A stretch of 64,000 bases of DNA from Mobiluncus sp963511525 (GTDB lineage: Bacteria > Actinomycetota > Actinomycetes > Actinomycetales > Actinomycetaceae). Shown here piece by piece: positions 8,780 through 16,686 of this stretch. The DNA lies in NCBI RefSeq assembly GCF_963511525.1, contig NZ_CAUPIY010000006.1:62001-126000 (forward strand), written 5' to 3'. The notes beneath the pieces were generated by a model that did no database searches, was not told where the DNA came from, and saw nothing but the letters and a program-made list of their open reading frames with translations. The stretch's first letter is position 1, and the number at the start of each line of letters is the position of its first letter. The position numbers and the translations under genes were made by a program.

Positions 8780-10186
8780 ATGCAACCATTTGAGATTGAG
8801 GGATGGACCCAGACTATGGGGACATTACCGCTGCTCGGCATTGCTTTAGCTGCAATCGCCGCGATTTTGGTCCTGGTCATTGTATTCAGGCTCCATGCTT
8901 TCCTGACCTTGGTTTTGGTCAGCTTCCTCACGGCCTTAGCTACTGGTTTGCCTCTGGATTCAATCGTGGGGGCGATGAAAGATGGCTTTGGAAGCACCCT
9001 GGCCTCGGTCGCGCTGCTCGTTGGCTTAGGTGCCATGCTCGGCAAGATGGTCGAGCAATCGGGAGGCGCGAAGGTACTGGCGGACACCATGATTAATCTC
9101 TTCGGTGAGAAACGTGCCCCCCTTGCTTTGGGTGTGGCATCCCTGATTTTGGGCTTCCCCATCTTCTTTGATGCGGGCTTGATCGTGATGCTGCCGATTG
9201 TTTTCGCAGTGGCGAAGCGGCTAAAAGGTTCCATCGTCCTCTACGCGATTCCAACCGCGGCCGCGTTCTCGGTCATGCACGTTTTCCTCCCGCCCCACCC
9301 TGGCCCCGTTGCCGCAGCCGATTATTTCCATGCCAATGTGGGTTTGGTGATGCTGCAAGGTTTCATCATCGTCATTCCGACCTTCATTCTCTCCGGTTAC
9401 CTGTGGGCTAAATTCATTGCTCCCCGCGTTAAGGTGGAGGCTTCCCACGTGTTCGGTAACGTGTCGGATGATGAACTTCCTGATAATCTCCCTTCGGTAG
9501 GTACCATCATCGCGTTGCTGCTGCTGCCCGTACTGTTAATTTTCATGAACACCGGGTTTTCGACCCTGTCCAAGGTCGGAGTTATCAGCGGTGATGCCAG
9601 CTGGGTGAAGTTCCTCATCACTTTGGGCGAGACTCCCATAGCGCTGCTGATTTCGACTCTGGTGTCGATTGCGGTACTTGGCGGCAGGATTTCTAAGGAC
9701 AAAACTGTTTTGGAAAAGGTGGTTGATTCCGCTTTGGGACCAATCTGTTCGGTGGTGCTCATCACCGGCGCCGGCGGTATGTTCGGTGGGGTTTTGCGTG
9801 CTTCGGGAATCGGTGACGCGTTGGCTAAATCGATGGAAGATTTGGGTATTCCGCTCTTGCTGGCTGCCTACCTGATTGCGGTGGCTCTGCGTCTCGCACA
9901 AGGGTCGGCCACGGTTGCGCTGGTTACGGCCGCTTCACTGTTGGCTCCGGCGGTCGAACAGGCGGTGTCTGCCGGTCATCTTTCGCAGTGGGGCGTGGTC
10001 TGCATCACTATGGCTGCGTCTGCGGGTTCGGTGTTTGCTTCACACGTCAACGATTCTGGTTTCTGGCTGGTTGGTCGATTGACGGGTATGGATGTAAAGA
10101 CCACCCTGAAGGTGTGGACCGTGCAGCAACTTCTCGAATCAGTCATCGCTTTCGCTATCGTGGCGCTGCTTTTCATCTTTGCTTAG
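8780..10186 (+). CDS. gntP: GntP-family gluconate/idonate permease
   Basis: Membrane transporter of 468 residues in the gluconate:H+ symporter family. About 12 hydrophobic segments are seen. Family-like stretches include LFGEKRAPLALGVASLILGFPIFFDAGLIVMLPI (read here as residues near 110-145), HVFLPPHPGPVAA, and the C-terminal LRLAQGSATVAL and SHVNDSGFWLVG, all characteristic of GntP/GntT/IdnT. ATG at 8780 has AAGGAG 8 nt upstream. It is the first gene of the rightward operon permease-idnO-idnD-gnd, so it should import gluconate, idonate or both. Confidence 0.93.
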   Translation: MQPFEIEGWTQTMGTLPLLGIALAAIAAILVLVIVFRLHAFLTLVLVSFLTALATGLPLDSIVGAMKDGFGSTLASVALLVGLGAMLGKMVEQSGGAKVLADTMINLFGEKRAPLALGVASLILGFPIFFDAGLIVMLPIVFAVAKRLKGSIVLYAIPTAAAFSVMHVFLPPHPGPVAAADYFHANVGLVMLQGFIIVIPTFILSGYLWAKFIAPRVKVEASHVFGNVSDDELPDNLPSVGTIIALLLLPVLLIFMNTGFSTLSKVGVISGDASWVKFLITLGETPIALLISTLVSIAVLGGRISKDKTVLEKVVDSALGPICSVVLITGAGGMFGGVLRASGIGDALAKSMEDLGIPLLLAAYLIAVALRLAQGSATVALVTAASLLAPAVEQAVSAGHLSQWGVVCITMAASAGSVFASHVNDSGFWLVGRLTGMDVKTTLKVWTVQQLLESVIAFAIVALLFIFA

Positions 10187-10204
10187 AGCGAAGTCCGCGA
10201 AATT

Positions 10205-10972
10205 ATGAGTAACTGGTTCGATATTTCTGGTCGAGCCGCCCTAGTAACCGGATCTAACCGGGGACTAGGGCTGGCTCTGGCCACTGGATTAGCAAAAGCT
10301 GGGGCACACGTCACTCTGCAAGGCCGGGATGCCACGAAAGTTTCCCAAGCAGCCCAGCAGTTGTCGCAGTCCTTGGGGGTCCCGGTCGGACACCTGGTTT
10401 TTGATGTCACGAATGCCCAGGACGCCGAGCAGGCTCTCAATGACTTTATGGACAGCCAGGGCACGCCAGATATCCTGGTCAACAACGCTGGCATCCAGCG
10501 TCGTCACCCCATCACCGAGTTCCCCACCGAAGAATGGGACGCGGTCATCAACACGAATCTTTCTTCCGTGTTCTACGTGACGAAACCGGTAGCGCAGCGC
10601 ATGGTGGAACGCGGCAGTGGCAAAGTCATCATGGTCGGTTCCGTGCAGTCTCGGCTAGCGCGGCAAACCATTGCTCCGTACTGCGCCTCTAAAGGCGGCG
10701 TAGCGATGTTTGCCCAAGGCCTCGCGGCGGATCTATCGCGCTACAACATCCAAGTCAATACGCTGTCTCCCGGATACTTTGCTACCGAGATGAACACCGA
10801 TTTGTGGCAAGACCCGCAATTTGATGCCTGGCTGAAAGCCCGGACTCCGGCGGGACGTTGGGGAAAGTTCGACGAGCTGATGGGGACACTCATATATCTG
10901 TCCTCCGAGGCGTCGAATTTTGTCACCGGACAAAATATTTTCGTTGATGGTGGAATGACCAGCGTGGTCTAG
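10205..10972 (+). CDS. idnO: Gluconate 5-dehydrogenase (SDR)
   Basis: Short-chain dehydrogenase of 255 residues. It has the cofactor motif TGSNRGLGLALA (residues 16-27), NNAGIQRR, the catalytic Ser in GSVQSR, and YCASKGG with Tyr/Lys. The length and the NNAGIQRRHP segment fit gluconate 5-dehydrogenases, which interconvert 5-ketogluconate and D-gluconate with NADP(H). It starts 18 nt after the permease stop and is followed 34 nt later by the idonate dehydrogenase, its natural partner. The ribosome site is weak (GCGAAG), so coupling to the permease is possible. Confidence 0.9.
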   Translation: MSNWFDISGRAALVTGSNRGLGLALATGLAKAGAHVTLQGRDATKVSQAAQQLSQSLGVPVGHLVFDVTNAQDAEQALNDFMDSQGTPDILVNNAGIQRRHPITEFPTEEWDAVINTNLSSVFYVTKPVAQRMVERGSGKVIMVGSVQSRLARQTIAPYCASKGGVAMFAQGLAADLSRYNIQVNTLSPGYFATEMNTDLWQDPQFDAWLKARTPAGRWGKFDELMGTLIYLSSEASNFVTGQNIFVDGGMTSVV

Positions 10973-11006
10973 ATCATCAGGTCGAAACGCCACAGGGAGG
11001 TAATGA

Positions 11007-12047
11007 ATGACTGACATGAAACAGGTGCGTATCAACGCCAAGGAAGAAATGGAATCCTGCTGCGTGCCTCGCCCTGAGCCCGGTAAAGGTCAGGTGCTGG
11101 TGAGGGTCGCTTGGGCCGGTATCTGCGGTTCGGATTTGCACTATTTCTTTGATGGACAGGTCGGTGCTTTCAAACTGCGCGAACCGCTGGTGCCAGGTCA
11201 TGAAATAGTCGGTATCGTCGCTAAGGACCCCTCTGGGACCTACGCGCCAGGAACGCCGGTTACCCCGCATCCGGCCACCTTCGGCCAGCCCCAAGCCGCC
11301 TACAGTGATTCACCTCACTTGTGGCCGGGGGGAGCCTACCTTGGATCGGCCTCCACCTGGCCCCACACCCAAGGGGGTATGAGCGAATACCTCCTGTTAC
11401 GACTTGACCAAATCAACGCTTTGCCACCGGATTTGCCGTTGAAACGCGGGGTGCTGACCGAACCTTTGTGTGTCGGTTTGCACGCCTTACATCGTCTCCA
11501 GGCAGCCACAGGATGGCAGAATTTGGCGGGTCGGAACGTGGCGGTAATCGGGGCGGGTCCAATTGGGTTGCTGGCCGCCGGCGCGGCCCAGAGCCTGGGA
11601 GCCCAGGTCAGCTGTATAGATGTGCAGGACGCCCCTCTGCAGCGAGCTCAAGCCCTGGGAGTAGACCACGTGTATAACTCGACTGTGACTGAACCCGAGG
11701 CTGGAGCTTTCGATGCGGTCCTGGAATGCGCGGGCGTGTTTCCCGCCATTTCACAAGCCTTCCAGATTTGCCGTCCTCGTGGCACAGTGGTTCAGGTGGG
11801 AATGGTCCCCGCGATTGATGGGCCGGTCAATTTAGCACCCTTGATTTCCAAAGAAATCACCTATTTGGGAACGTTCCGTTTCCTAGACGAAATCGACCAA
11901 GCATTGGAAATCTTGGTTGCCGCTCCGCAGTTAGAATCCGTCATTACGCACGAGTTCAACGCTGACGAAGCTGAAAAAGCCTTCCACACGGCCAAAGACA
12001 GTGCCGCGTCCGGCAAAGTAATAGTCAACCTATGGTTTGAGGAGTGA
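11007..12047 (+). CDS. idnD: L-idonate 5-dehydrogenase (zinc alcohol dehydrogenase family)
   Basis: Medium-chain zinc dehydrogenase of 346 residues. Visible zinc ligands are Cys in AGICGSDLHYFF (about residue 37) and His-Glu in PGHEIVG (about 62-63). The nucleotide fold is AVIGAGPIGLLAAG (about 175). The HYFFDG stretch is typical of L-idonate 5-dehydrogenase, which oxidises idonate to 5-ketogluconate. The four-cysteine structural zinc loop of many alcohol dehydrogenases is not evident. ATG at 11007 follows GGGAGG by 6 nt. It lies between idnO and gnd (6-nt gap to gnd). Confidence 0.88.
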   Translation: MTDMKQVRINAKEEMESCCVPRPEPGKGQVLVRVAWAGICGSDLHYFFDGQVGAFKLREPLVPGHEIVGIVAKDPSGTYAPGTPVTPHPATFGQPQAAYSDSPHLWPGGAYLGSASTWPHTQGGMSEYLLLRLDQINALPPDLPLKRGVLTEPLCVGLHALHRLQAATGWQNLAGRNVAVIGAGPIGLLAAGAAQSLGAQVSCIDVQDAPLQRAQALGVDHVYNSTVTEPEAGAFDAVLECAGVFPAISQAFQICRPRGTVVQVGMVPAIDGPVNLAPLISKEITYLGTFRFLDEIDQALEILVAAPQLESVITHEFNADEAEKAFHTAKDSAASGKVIVNLWFEE

Positions 12048-12053
12048 AAACTT

Positions 12054-13493
12054 ATGACAGCAAAAGCAGATGTAGCAGTAATCGGAACCGGCGTGATGGG
12101 ACGTTCTTTGGCGCGCAACTTCGCACGTCACGGACACACCGTTGCCCTGTTTGATGTTTCTCCTGGGCGGGCTGCTCAGGTGGCGCAAGAGCACAGTGCG
12201 GAAGGAGCCTTTATCCCGGCTCAGGATCCGGTGAAGTTGGCCGAATCGATGTCCACCCCTCGGGTAGCCATTTTGCTGGTGCCAGCGGGTGAACCGACTG
12301 ACAAGGCTATCGATATGCTCGGGGAAGTTTTCTCCGCCGGGGACATCATCGTAGATATGGGCAACTCTTTCTACCTTGACACCGAACGACGGGAAAAGCT
12401 GGTTACTGAGCGCGGACTGCACTTTGTCGGTTGTGGAATCTCAGGAGGGGAATCCGGGGCTCTCAACGGACCCTCCATCATGCCTGGCGGTGCCCAAAAG
12501 GCTTACGAGAGGCTGGGGCCCCTGTTGGAATCAATTTCGGCCCATTATCAGGGCGAACCGTGCTGCACCTGGGTAGGCCCGGGAGGGGCGGGACACTACG
12601 TGAAAATGGTGCATAACGGGATTGAATATGCCGATATGGAACTGCTCAGTGAGGCTTACCAGCTATTACGTTACAGAAACGGAATGAGTCCGGCTGAGAT
12701 TGGCGAGGTGTTTTCTCGCTGGAACGAGGGCCCGCTGCATTCTTATCTGTTAGAAATATCCGCCGATATTTTGCAGCATACCGATGAAAAAACGCAGCAG
12801 CCTTTCATCGACATTATTTGTGACGAGGCTGGTCAAAAGGGTACGGGTTCGTGGACTGTGCAAAACGCGCTGACCCTGGGGGCTGGTTCCACCATCATTG
12901 CGGCGGCCACTTTTGCTCGGGCGGTATCCTCGCAAAGAGTCCACCGGAACTTGGCCCGTGAGGTCTTAGGAGAGCTGGTTCCTGACACTGCCCCCGGGGG
13001 GCCAGATTTGCTAGATAATCTGGAAAAAGCCGTCTATGGGGCAAAAATTGTGGCGTACTCTCAAGGACTGTCGCAAATCCAAGCCGCCTGTAAGGAATAC
13101 GGTTGGGAAGTCGACCTGGCCAAGCTGGCAGGCATTTGGCGTGCCGGCTGCATCATCCAAGCCCGGCTCCTGCAAGACATCATGGAAACTTACAAGGATG
13201 GCGACTTTGATACCCCGCTGTTGCTGAAACCTGCCATCAGCGCGGTCATTAGAGACGCCCTGCCCGCGTGGCGCGCGGTGGTCAGTGACGCGATCAAAGC
13301 CGGGATAGCTCTGCCTGCTCTCAGCGCTGGCTTGGCATATCTGGATTCCTTGCGTTGCCCATCTCTGCCGACAGCTCTGGTGCAGGCCCAAAGGGACTTC
13401 TTCGGGGCGCATACCTATCGCCGGCGGGACAGTGAGGGAAGTTTCCATACCCGTTGGGAGAAACCGGAACGTCCGGAGATATCGCTCTCCTAG
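12054..13493 (+). CDS. gnd: 6-phosphogluconate dehydrogenase, decarboxylating
   Basis: Converts 6-phosphogluconate and NADP+ to ribulose-5-phosphate and CO2. The 479-residue length is near the usual 468-480. The Rossmann motif GTGVMGRSLARN (residues 11-22), the substrate loop GGISGGESGALNGPSIMPGG (start residue about 126), and HYVKMVHNGIEYADM with catalytic Lys and Glu are all present. The ribosome site GAGGAG lies at the end of idnD. As the last gene of the operon, it joins idonate/gluconate breakdown to the pentose phosphate pathway. Confidence 0.97.
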   Translation: MTAKADVAVIGTGVMGRSLARNFARHGHTVALFDVSPGRAAQVAQEHSAEGAFIPAQDPVKLAESMSTPRVAILLVPAGEPTDKAIDMLGEVFSAGDIIVDMGNSFYLDTERREKLVTERGLHFVGCGISGGESGALNGPSIMPGGAQKAYERLGPLLESISAHYQGEPCCTWVGPGGAGHYVKMVHNGIEYADMELLSEAYQLLRYRNGMSPAEIGEVFSRWNEGPLHSYLLEISADILQHTDEKTQQPFIDIICDEAGQKGTGSWTVQNALTLGAGSTIIAAATFARAVSSQRVHRNLAREVLGELVPDTAPGGPDLLDNLEKAVYGAKIVAYSQGLSQIQAACKEYGWEVDLAKLAGIWRAGCIIQARLLQDIMETYKDGDFDTPLLLKPAISAVIRDALPAWRAVVSDAIKAGIALPALSAGLAYLDSLRCPSLPTALVQAQRDFFGAHTYRRRDSEGSFHTRWEKPERPEISLS

Positions 13494-13557
13494 CAGTAAC
13501 TATAAGTTAACGTGGTTCACCCGATAGGGTAGTGTCACCAGCAGTACGGTGTGGTTT

Positions 13558-14187
13558 TCAGCGAGTTGCCGCAATCTCTAGGGCAGCAGCAGCCCGAGCG
13601 GCAATTTCGCTGAAATCACCCTGGGCAATTAACTGTCGAGTGGCGATCCAAGAGCCCCCGCAGGCCGCCACCTGTGGGTGAGCCAGATACTGCGCCAGAT
13701 TTTCCGTTGAGATACCACCGGTCGGAACAAACTGTATCTGTGGGAAAGGACCTGAAAGTGCGGAAATAACCGGCAGCCCGCCCGAGGCTTCCGCGGGGAA
13801 GAACTTGACGTACTGCAATCCCGAATTGACCGCTTTCATCAGCCAAGAAGCATCGGTAGCGCCCGGCAACACCGGCACTTGGTTCGCCTGGCAGTAATCC
13901 ACTAGGTCTTGATCGTAACCGGGCATGACCAGGTACTTGGCCCCCGAATCTATGGCGGTTCGAGCCTGTTCCAGATTCGTGACGGTGCCCGCACCCACCA
14001 AAATATCGCTGTGCTGGGACATCTGCGCGATAGCCTCAGCTGCCGCGGCAGTGCGGAAAGTGACCTCAGCGGTGGTGATGCCTCCGGCAAGCAAAGCGTC
14101 CGCCAATGCCACGGCATCTTTCGCATCGTCTAAAACTACTACCGGTATGAGGGGATTTTTCTTGATCACCGCGTCCATATCCATCAT
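13558..14187 (-). CDS. eda: KDPG/KHG aldolase
   Basis: Class I aldolase of 209 residues that splits 2-keto-3-deoxy-6-phosphogluconate (and often 4-hydroxy-2-oxoglutarate). Family motifs: AEVTFRT with the catalytic Glu (about residue 41), GAGTVTN, and the Schiff-base Lys in VKFFPAEASGG (about 130). AGGAGG lies 4 nt before ATG 14187 and 7 nt before ATG 14184; either could be used. It is convergent to gnd. No edd (6-phosphogluconate dehydratase) is in the window, so the substrate source is open: a distant edd, or keto-deoxy sugars from other routes. Confidence 0.92.
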   Translation of the reverse strand: MMDMDAVIKKNPLIPVVVLDDAKDAVALADALLAGGITTAEVTFRTAAAAEAIAQMSQHSDILVGAGTVTNLEQARTAIDSGAKYLVMPGYDQDLVDYCQANQVPVLPGATDASWLMKAVNSGLQYVKFFPAEASGGLPVISALSGPFPQIQFVPTGGISTENLAQYLAHPQVAACGGSWIATRQLIAQGDFSEIAARAAAALEIAATR

Positions 14188-14348
14188 GGTTCCTCCTGAA
14201 ATTCTTGAGCCCTTGTCTGCTGGGCATTTTGCCTGACTGTTACGGAGTTCTGAAAAGGCTGGCACATCGCCCAATCGTGAAACATCGTTACCATCATTTT
14301 AAGATTTCATGAGGTGTGAAATGGTCGTAATCAAGCTAGATTGCACAA

Positions 14349-14757
14349 GGCGAGGGTGGTGTTTGTGGTGTTGCGCCTGAAACGACCAATTGTGGTCGTT
14401 TCTTAACGGCTTCACCGTTTTCGCGGCGGCTCATGCGAGCGTTGCTCGCTGCCGCCCGCGCCGGTGAACCGGGGGTTCGAATCCCTCGCGGAGGGCGAGG
14501 GTGGTGTTTGTGGTGTTTCGCCTGAAACGACCAATCATGGTCGTTTCTTAACGGCTTCACCGTTTTCGCGGTGGCTCTTGCGAGCGTTGCTCGCTGCCGC
14601 CCGCGCCGGTGAACCGGGGGTTCGAATCCCTCGCGGAGGGCGAGGGTGGTGTTTGTGGTGTTTCGCCTGAAACGACCAATCATGGTCGTTTCTTAACGGC
14701 TTCACCGTTTTCGCGGTGGCTCTTGCGAGCGTTGCTCGCTGCCGCCCGCGCCGGTGA
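14349..14757. repeat. 145-bp tandem repeat array, about 2.8 copies
   Basis: Units start at matching points 14376, 14521 and 14666 (period exactly 145). Copies 2 and 3 look identical; copy 1 differs at a few bases. Each unit is dense in hairpins: GAAACGACC/GGTCGTTTC, AACGG/CCGTT, GCGAGC/GCTCGC, CCGGT/ACCGG, and CCCTCGC against GCGAGGG. Units also carry a canonical plus-strand tRNA T-arm (GGGGG-TTCGAAT-CCCTC) followed directly by GGAGGGCGAGGG, the complement of a tRNA-Ser 3' end. The array's right end passes into the tRNA-Ser(UGA) body. Open frames across it are spurious. Confidence 0.9.
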
Positions 14758-14812
14758 GTTTCCCCACAACGGTTTTCAAGACCGTCACATTCGGCCGCTC
14801 TGTCAGCCCTCC
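14635..14812 (-). pseudogene. tRNA-Ser(UGA)-like gene with interrupted T-arm
   Basis: On the minus strand the first two thirds of a tRNA-Ser is normal: acceptor GGAGGGC from 14812, a D-arm, the anticodon arm ACGGT-CTTGAAA-ACCGT (anticodon TGA), and a long variable arm GTGGG-GAAA-CTCAC. The T-arm does not follow. Instead the 145-bp repeat begins, and the matching 3' acceptor half GCCCTCC with T-stem strand CCCTC comes about 110 nt later (14635-14646). The T-loop exists only in the opposite orientation. As written it cannot fold as a normal tRNA. A second UGA-reading tRNA elsewhere, or an assembly error, would explain it. Confidence 0.65.
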
Positions 14813-14905
14813 AGCGCGAAAAGCGTGATATCGATTCTAGCAGGTGAAAACTGAAGCGCCGACTTTTGGAAAATTTGGAGGAATTTCGCTAGAGTTAAAA
14901 CCCTT

Positions 14906-14994
14906 GGAGACGTGGCTGAGCGGCCGAAAGCGGCACCCTGCTAAGGTGTTAGGGGCCTTGCCCCTCGCAGGTTCAAATCCTGTCGTCTCCGCCA
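14906..14994 (+). tRNA. tRNA-Ser(GCU)
   Basis: An 89-nt serine tRNA including an encoded CCA. Acceptor GGAGACG pairs with CGTCTCC, the anticodon loop CTGCTAA gives GCT, the long variable arm is GGGGCCTTGCCCC, and the T-arm is GCAGG-TTCAAAT-CCTGT. It is followed after 2 nt by a strong terminator. Confidence 0.97.
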
Positions 14995-14996
14995 AA

Positions 14997-15027
14997 CCCG
15001 CGTCACTTAGGGTGACGCGGGATTTTT
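14997..15027 (+). terminator. Rho-independent terminator of tRNA-Ser(GCU)
   Basis: CCCGCGTCAC and GTGACGCGGG form a perfect stem with a short loop around TTAG, followed by ATTTTTC. It ends the tRNA-Ser transcript before pyruvate kinase. Confidence 0.93.
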
Positions 15028-15142
15028 CATTTGTGCTGGCACGTCCCCATTCTCTTTATCGTGCGATATCCGCTCGACTCGGCTCTATGACTTTTTGATA
15101 AATTCTTTCAGTTTCACCGGTTATTCGAGATAGTGTTGAACT

Positions 15143-16564
15143 ATGCGTCGTTCCAAAATAGTCTGCACTCTCGGCCCAGCCACCAACACGGAGGAAAAGA
15201 TTCGTTCGTTGATGCACGCCGGAATGAATGTGGTGCGCATCAACCGTTCCCATGGCACCCAAGCTGAGGCGGATGAGCAAATCGCTCTGGTGCGCAAAGT
15301 TGAGAAAGAATTTGAAAACCCCGTGGCTATCCTAGTTGACCTGCAGGGTCCCAAGATTCGTTTGGGTACGTTCACAAATGGTGTTGAAAGCCTCATTTTG
15401 GGCCAGGATTTCACCATCACCACCCGTGACGTACCGGGGGACTCCAGCCTTGTTTCAACTACGTTCAAAGGATTGCCAGGAGACTGCCATCCCGGCGATT
15501 TGCTGCTGATTGACGACGGCAACGTTCAGGTACGGGTGACTCGCGTCGAGGGTGAGGACGTGGTGACGAAAGTTGAAGTTCCGGGAGAAGTATCGGATCA
15601 TAAAGGATTGAACTTGCCGGGCGTGGCCGTATCGGTACCTGCTCTTTCTGAAAAAGATGAGGATGATTTACGCTGGGCGCTGACTCGGGAAGTTGACTAC
15701 ATTGCCTTGTCTTTTGTACGCCGAGCGGCTGACTTGGATGACGTACACAAGGTGATGGATGAAGTCGGACATTACCTTCCGGTTATCGCCAAGATAGAAA
15801 AACCCCAGGCTGTGGACAATTTGCAGGAAATTATTCAAGCTTTTGATGCCGTTATGGTGGCTCGCGGCGATCTTGGGGTGGAGATGCCGCTGGAGGAAGT
15901 CCCCACCGTACAAAAGAGGGCGATCGAATTGTGTCGTGCAGAGGCGAAACCTGTCATCGTGGCTACCCAGGTACTGGAATCCATGATCTACAATGCCCGC
16001 CCCACCAGGGCAGAAGCCTCAGACTGTGCCAATGCGGTGTGGGATGGTGCTAGTGCGGTGATGCTTTCCGGAGAGACAGCAGTGGGCAGCTATCCGATTC
16101 AAGCCGTGGAAACTATGGCAAAAATTATCGAAGCAGCGGAAGAACTAGGCACGCGTCACTTTGCGAAACTCAAGGATGGCGACCTTGATTGGGAATCAAT
16201 CATCGCACGTCATGCACTTTTAATTGCGAAGTCAACCAATTCTAAATTCGTGGCGGCCTTCACTAATTCCGGAGCTACAGCTCACCGGCTGGCTCGGTTG
16301 CGTTCCACGATACCTCTGTATGTGTTCTGTTACCACGAGCAAGTCCGGCGCCAATTGGCTTTGGAATGGGGAATTCAAACCTATCCCGTTAAAATGGCGC
16401 AGCGACTTTTTTCAATGATTCATGATGCGGAAGATATTTTGCTGGAACGCGGTATTGTTCAACCAGACGAGGTGGCTGTGTTCGTCGGAGGCCTTCCTCC
16501 AGGGCAAAGGGGAAGCACCAACACTATCCGATTGCACCGGGTCTGTTCATATGACGATATTTGA
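15143..16564 (+). CDS. pyk: Pyruvate kinase
   Basis: Converts phosphoenolpyruvate and ADP to pyruvate and ATP. The 473-residue protein has KIVCTLGPAT at the start, the active-site DLQGPKIRLG (about residue 68), AKIEKPQAV with the catalytic Lys, VARGDLGVEMP, and SGETAVGSYP. One oddity: the highly conserved N-F-S-H-G segment (residues 34-38) reads N-R-S-H-G. No Shine-Dalgarno precedes the ATG; TAGTGT ends 6 nt upstream, which suggests a leaderless mRNA. Confidence 0.97.
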   Translation: MRRSKIVCTLGPATNTEEKIRSLMHAGMNVVRINRSHGTQAEADEQIALVRKVEKEFENPVAILVDLQGPKIRLGTFTNGVESLILGQDFTITTRDVPGDSSLVSTTFKGLPGDCHPGDLLLIDDGNVQVRVTRVEGEDVVTKVEVPGEVSDHKGLNLPGVAVSVPALSEKDEDDLRWALTREVDYIALSFVRRAADLDDVHKVMDEVGHYLPVIAKIEKPQAVDNLQEIIQAFDAVMVARGDLGVEMPLEEVPTVQKRAIELCRAEAKPVIVATQVLESMIYNARPTRAEASDCANAVWDGASAVMLSGETAVGSYPIQAVETMAKIIEAAEELGTRHFAKLKDGDLDWESIIARHALLIAKSTNSKFVAAFTNSGATAHRLARLRSTIPLYVFCYHEQVRRQLALEWGIQTYPVKMAQRLFSMIHDAEDILLERGIVQPDEVAVFVGGLPPGQRGSTNTIRLHRVCSYDDI

Positions 16565-16686
16565 TTCTATTAATTGACACGGTTGACATGATGAAGATAG
16601 TAAGACGGAACTGAAGTGCCCAGTCTATGATGACTAACGCCTCATTCCAGAATTTGTGTTGCCTCTGCCACAGAAAATAGTAGCGG

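Larger units (their letters stand above)
14188..14905. other. Intergenic region eda to tRNA-Ser(GCU)
   Basis: No protein gene is supported here. 14188-14348 is the AT-richer upstream region of eda. 14349-14812 holds the tandem repeats and the interrupted tRNA-Ser(UGA). 14813-14905 leads into tRNA-Ser(GCU) and shows no feature I can name. Confidence 0.7.

Noticed and set aside
8550..8789. 79-codon minus-strand frame in the gluconate divergent region
   Set aside because: Overlaps the permease start, no ribosome site, no recognisable domain; taken as regulatory DNA.
14336..14683. 115-codon minus-strand frame with REGFEPPV- and GIRTPGS-like segments
   Set aside because: It is a translation of the tandem repeats and tRNA-derived T-arms; such spurious proteins are common in databases.
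14349..14757. CRISPR array
   Set aside because: Units are 145 bp, contiguous and without unique spacers; no cas genes.
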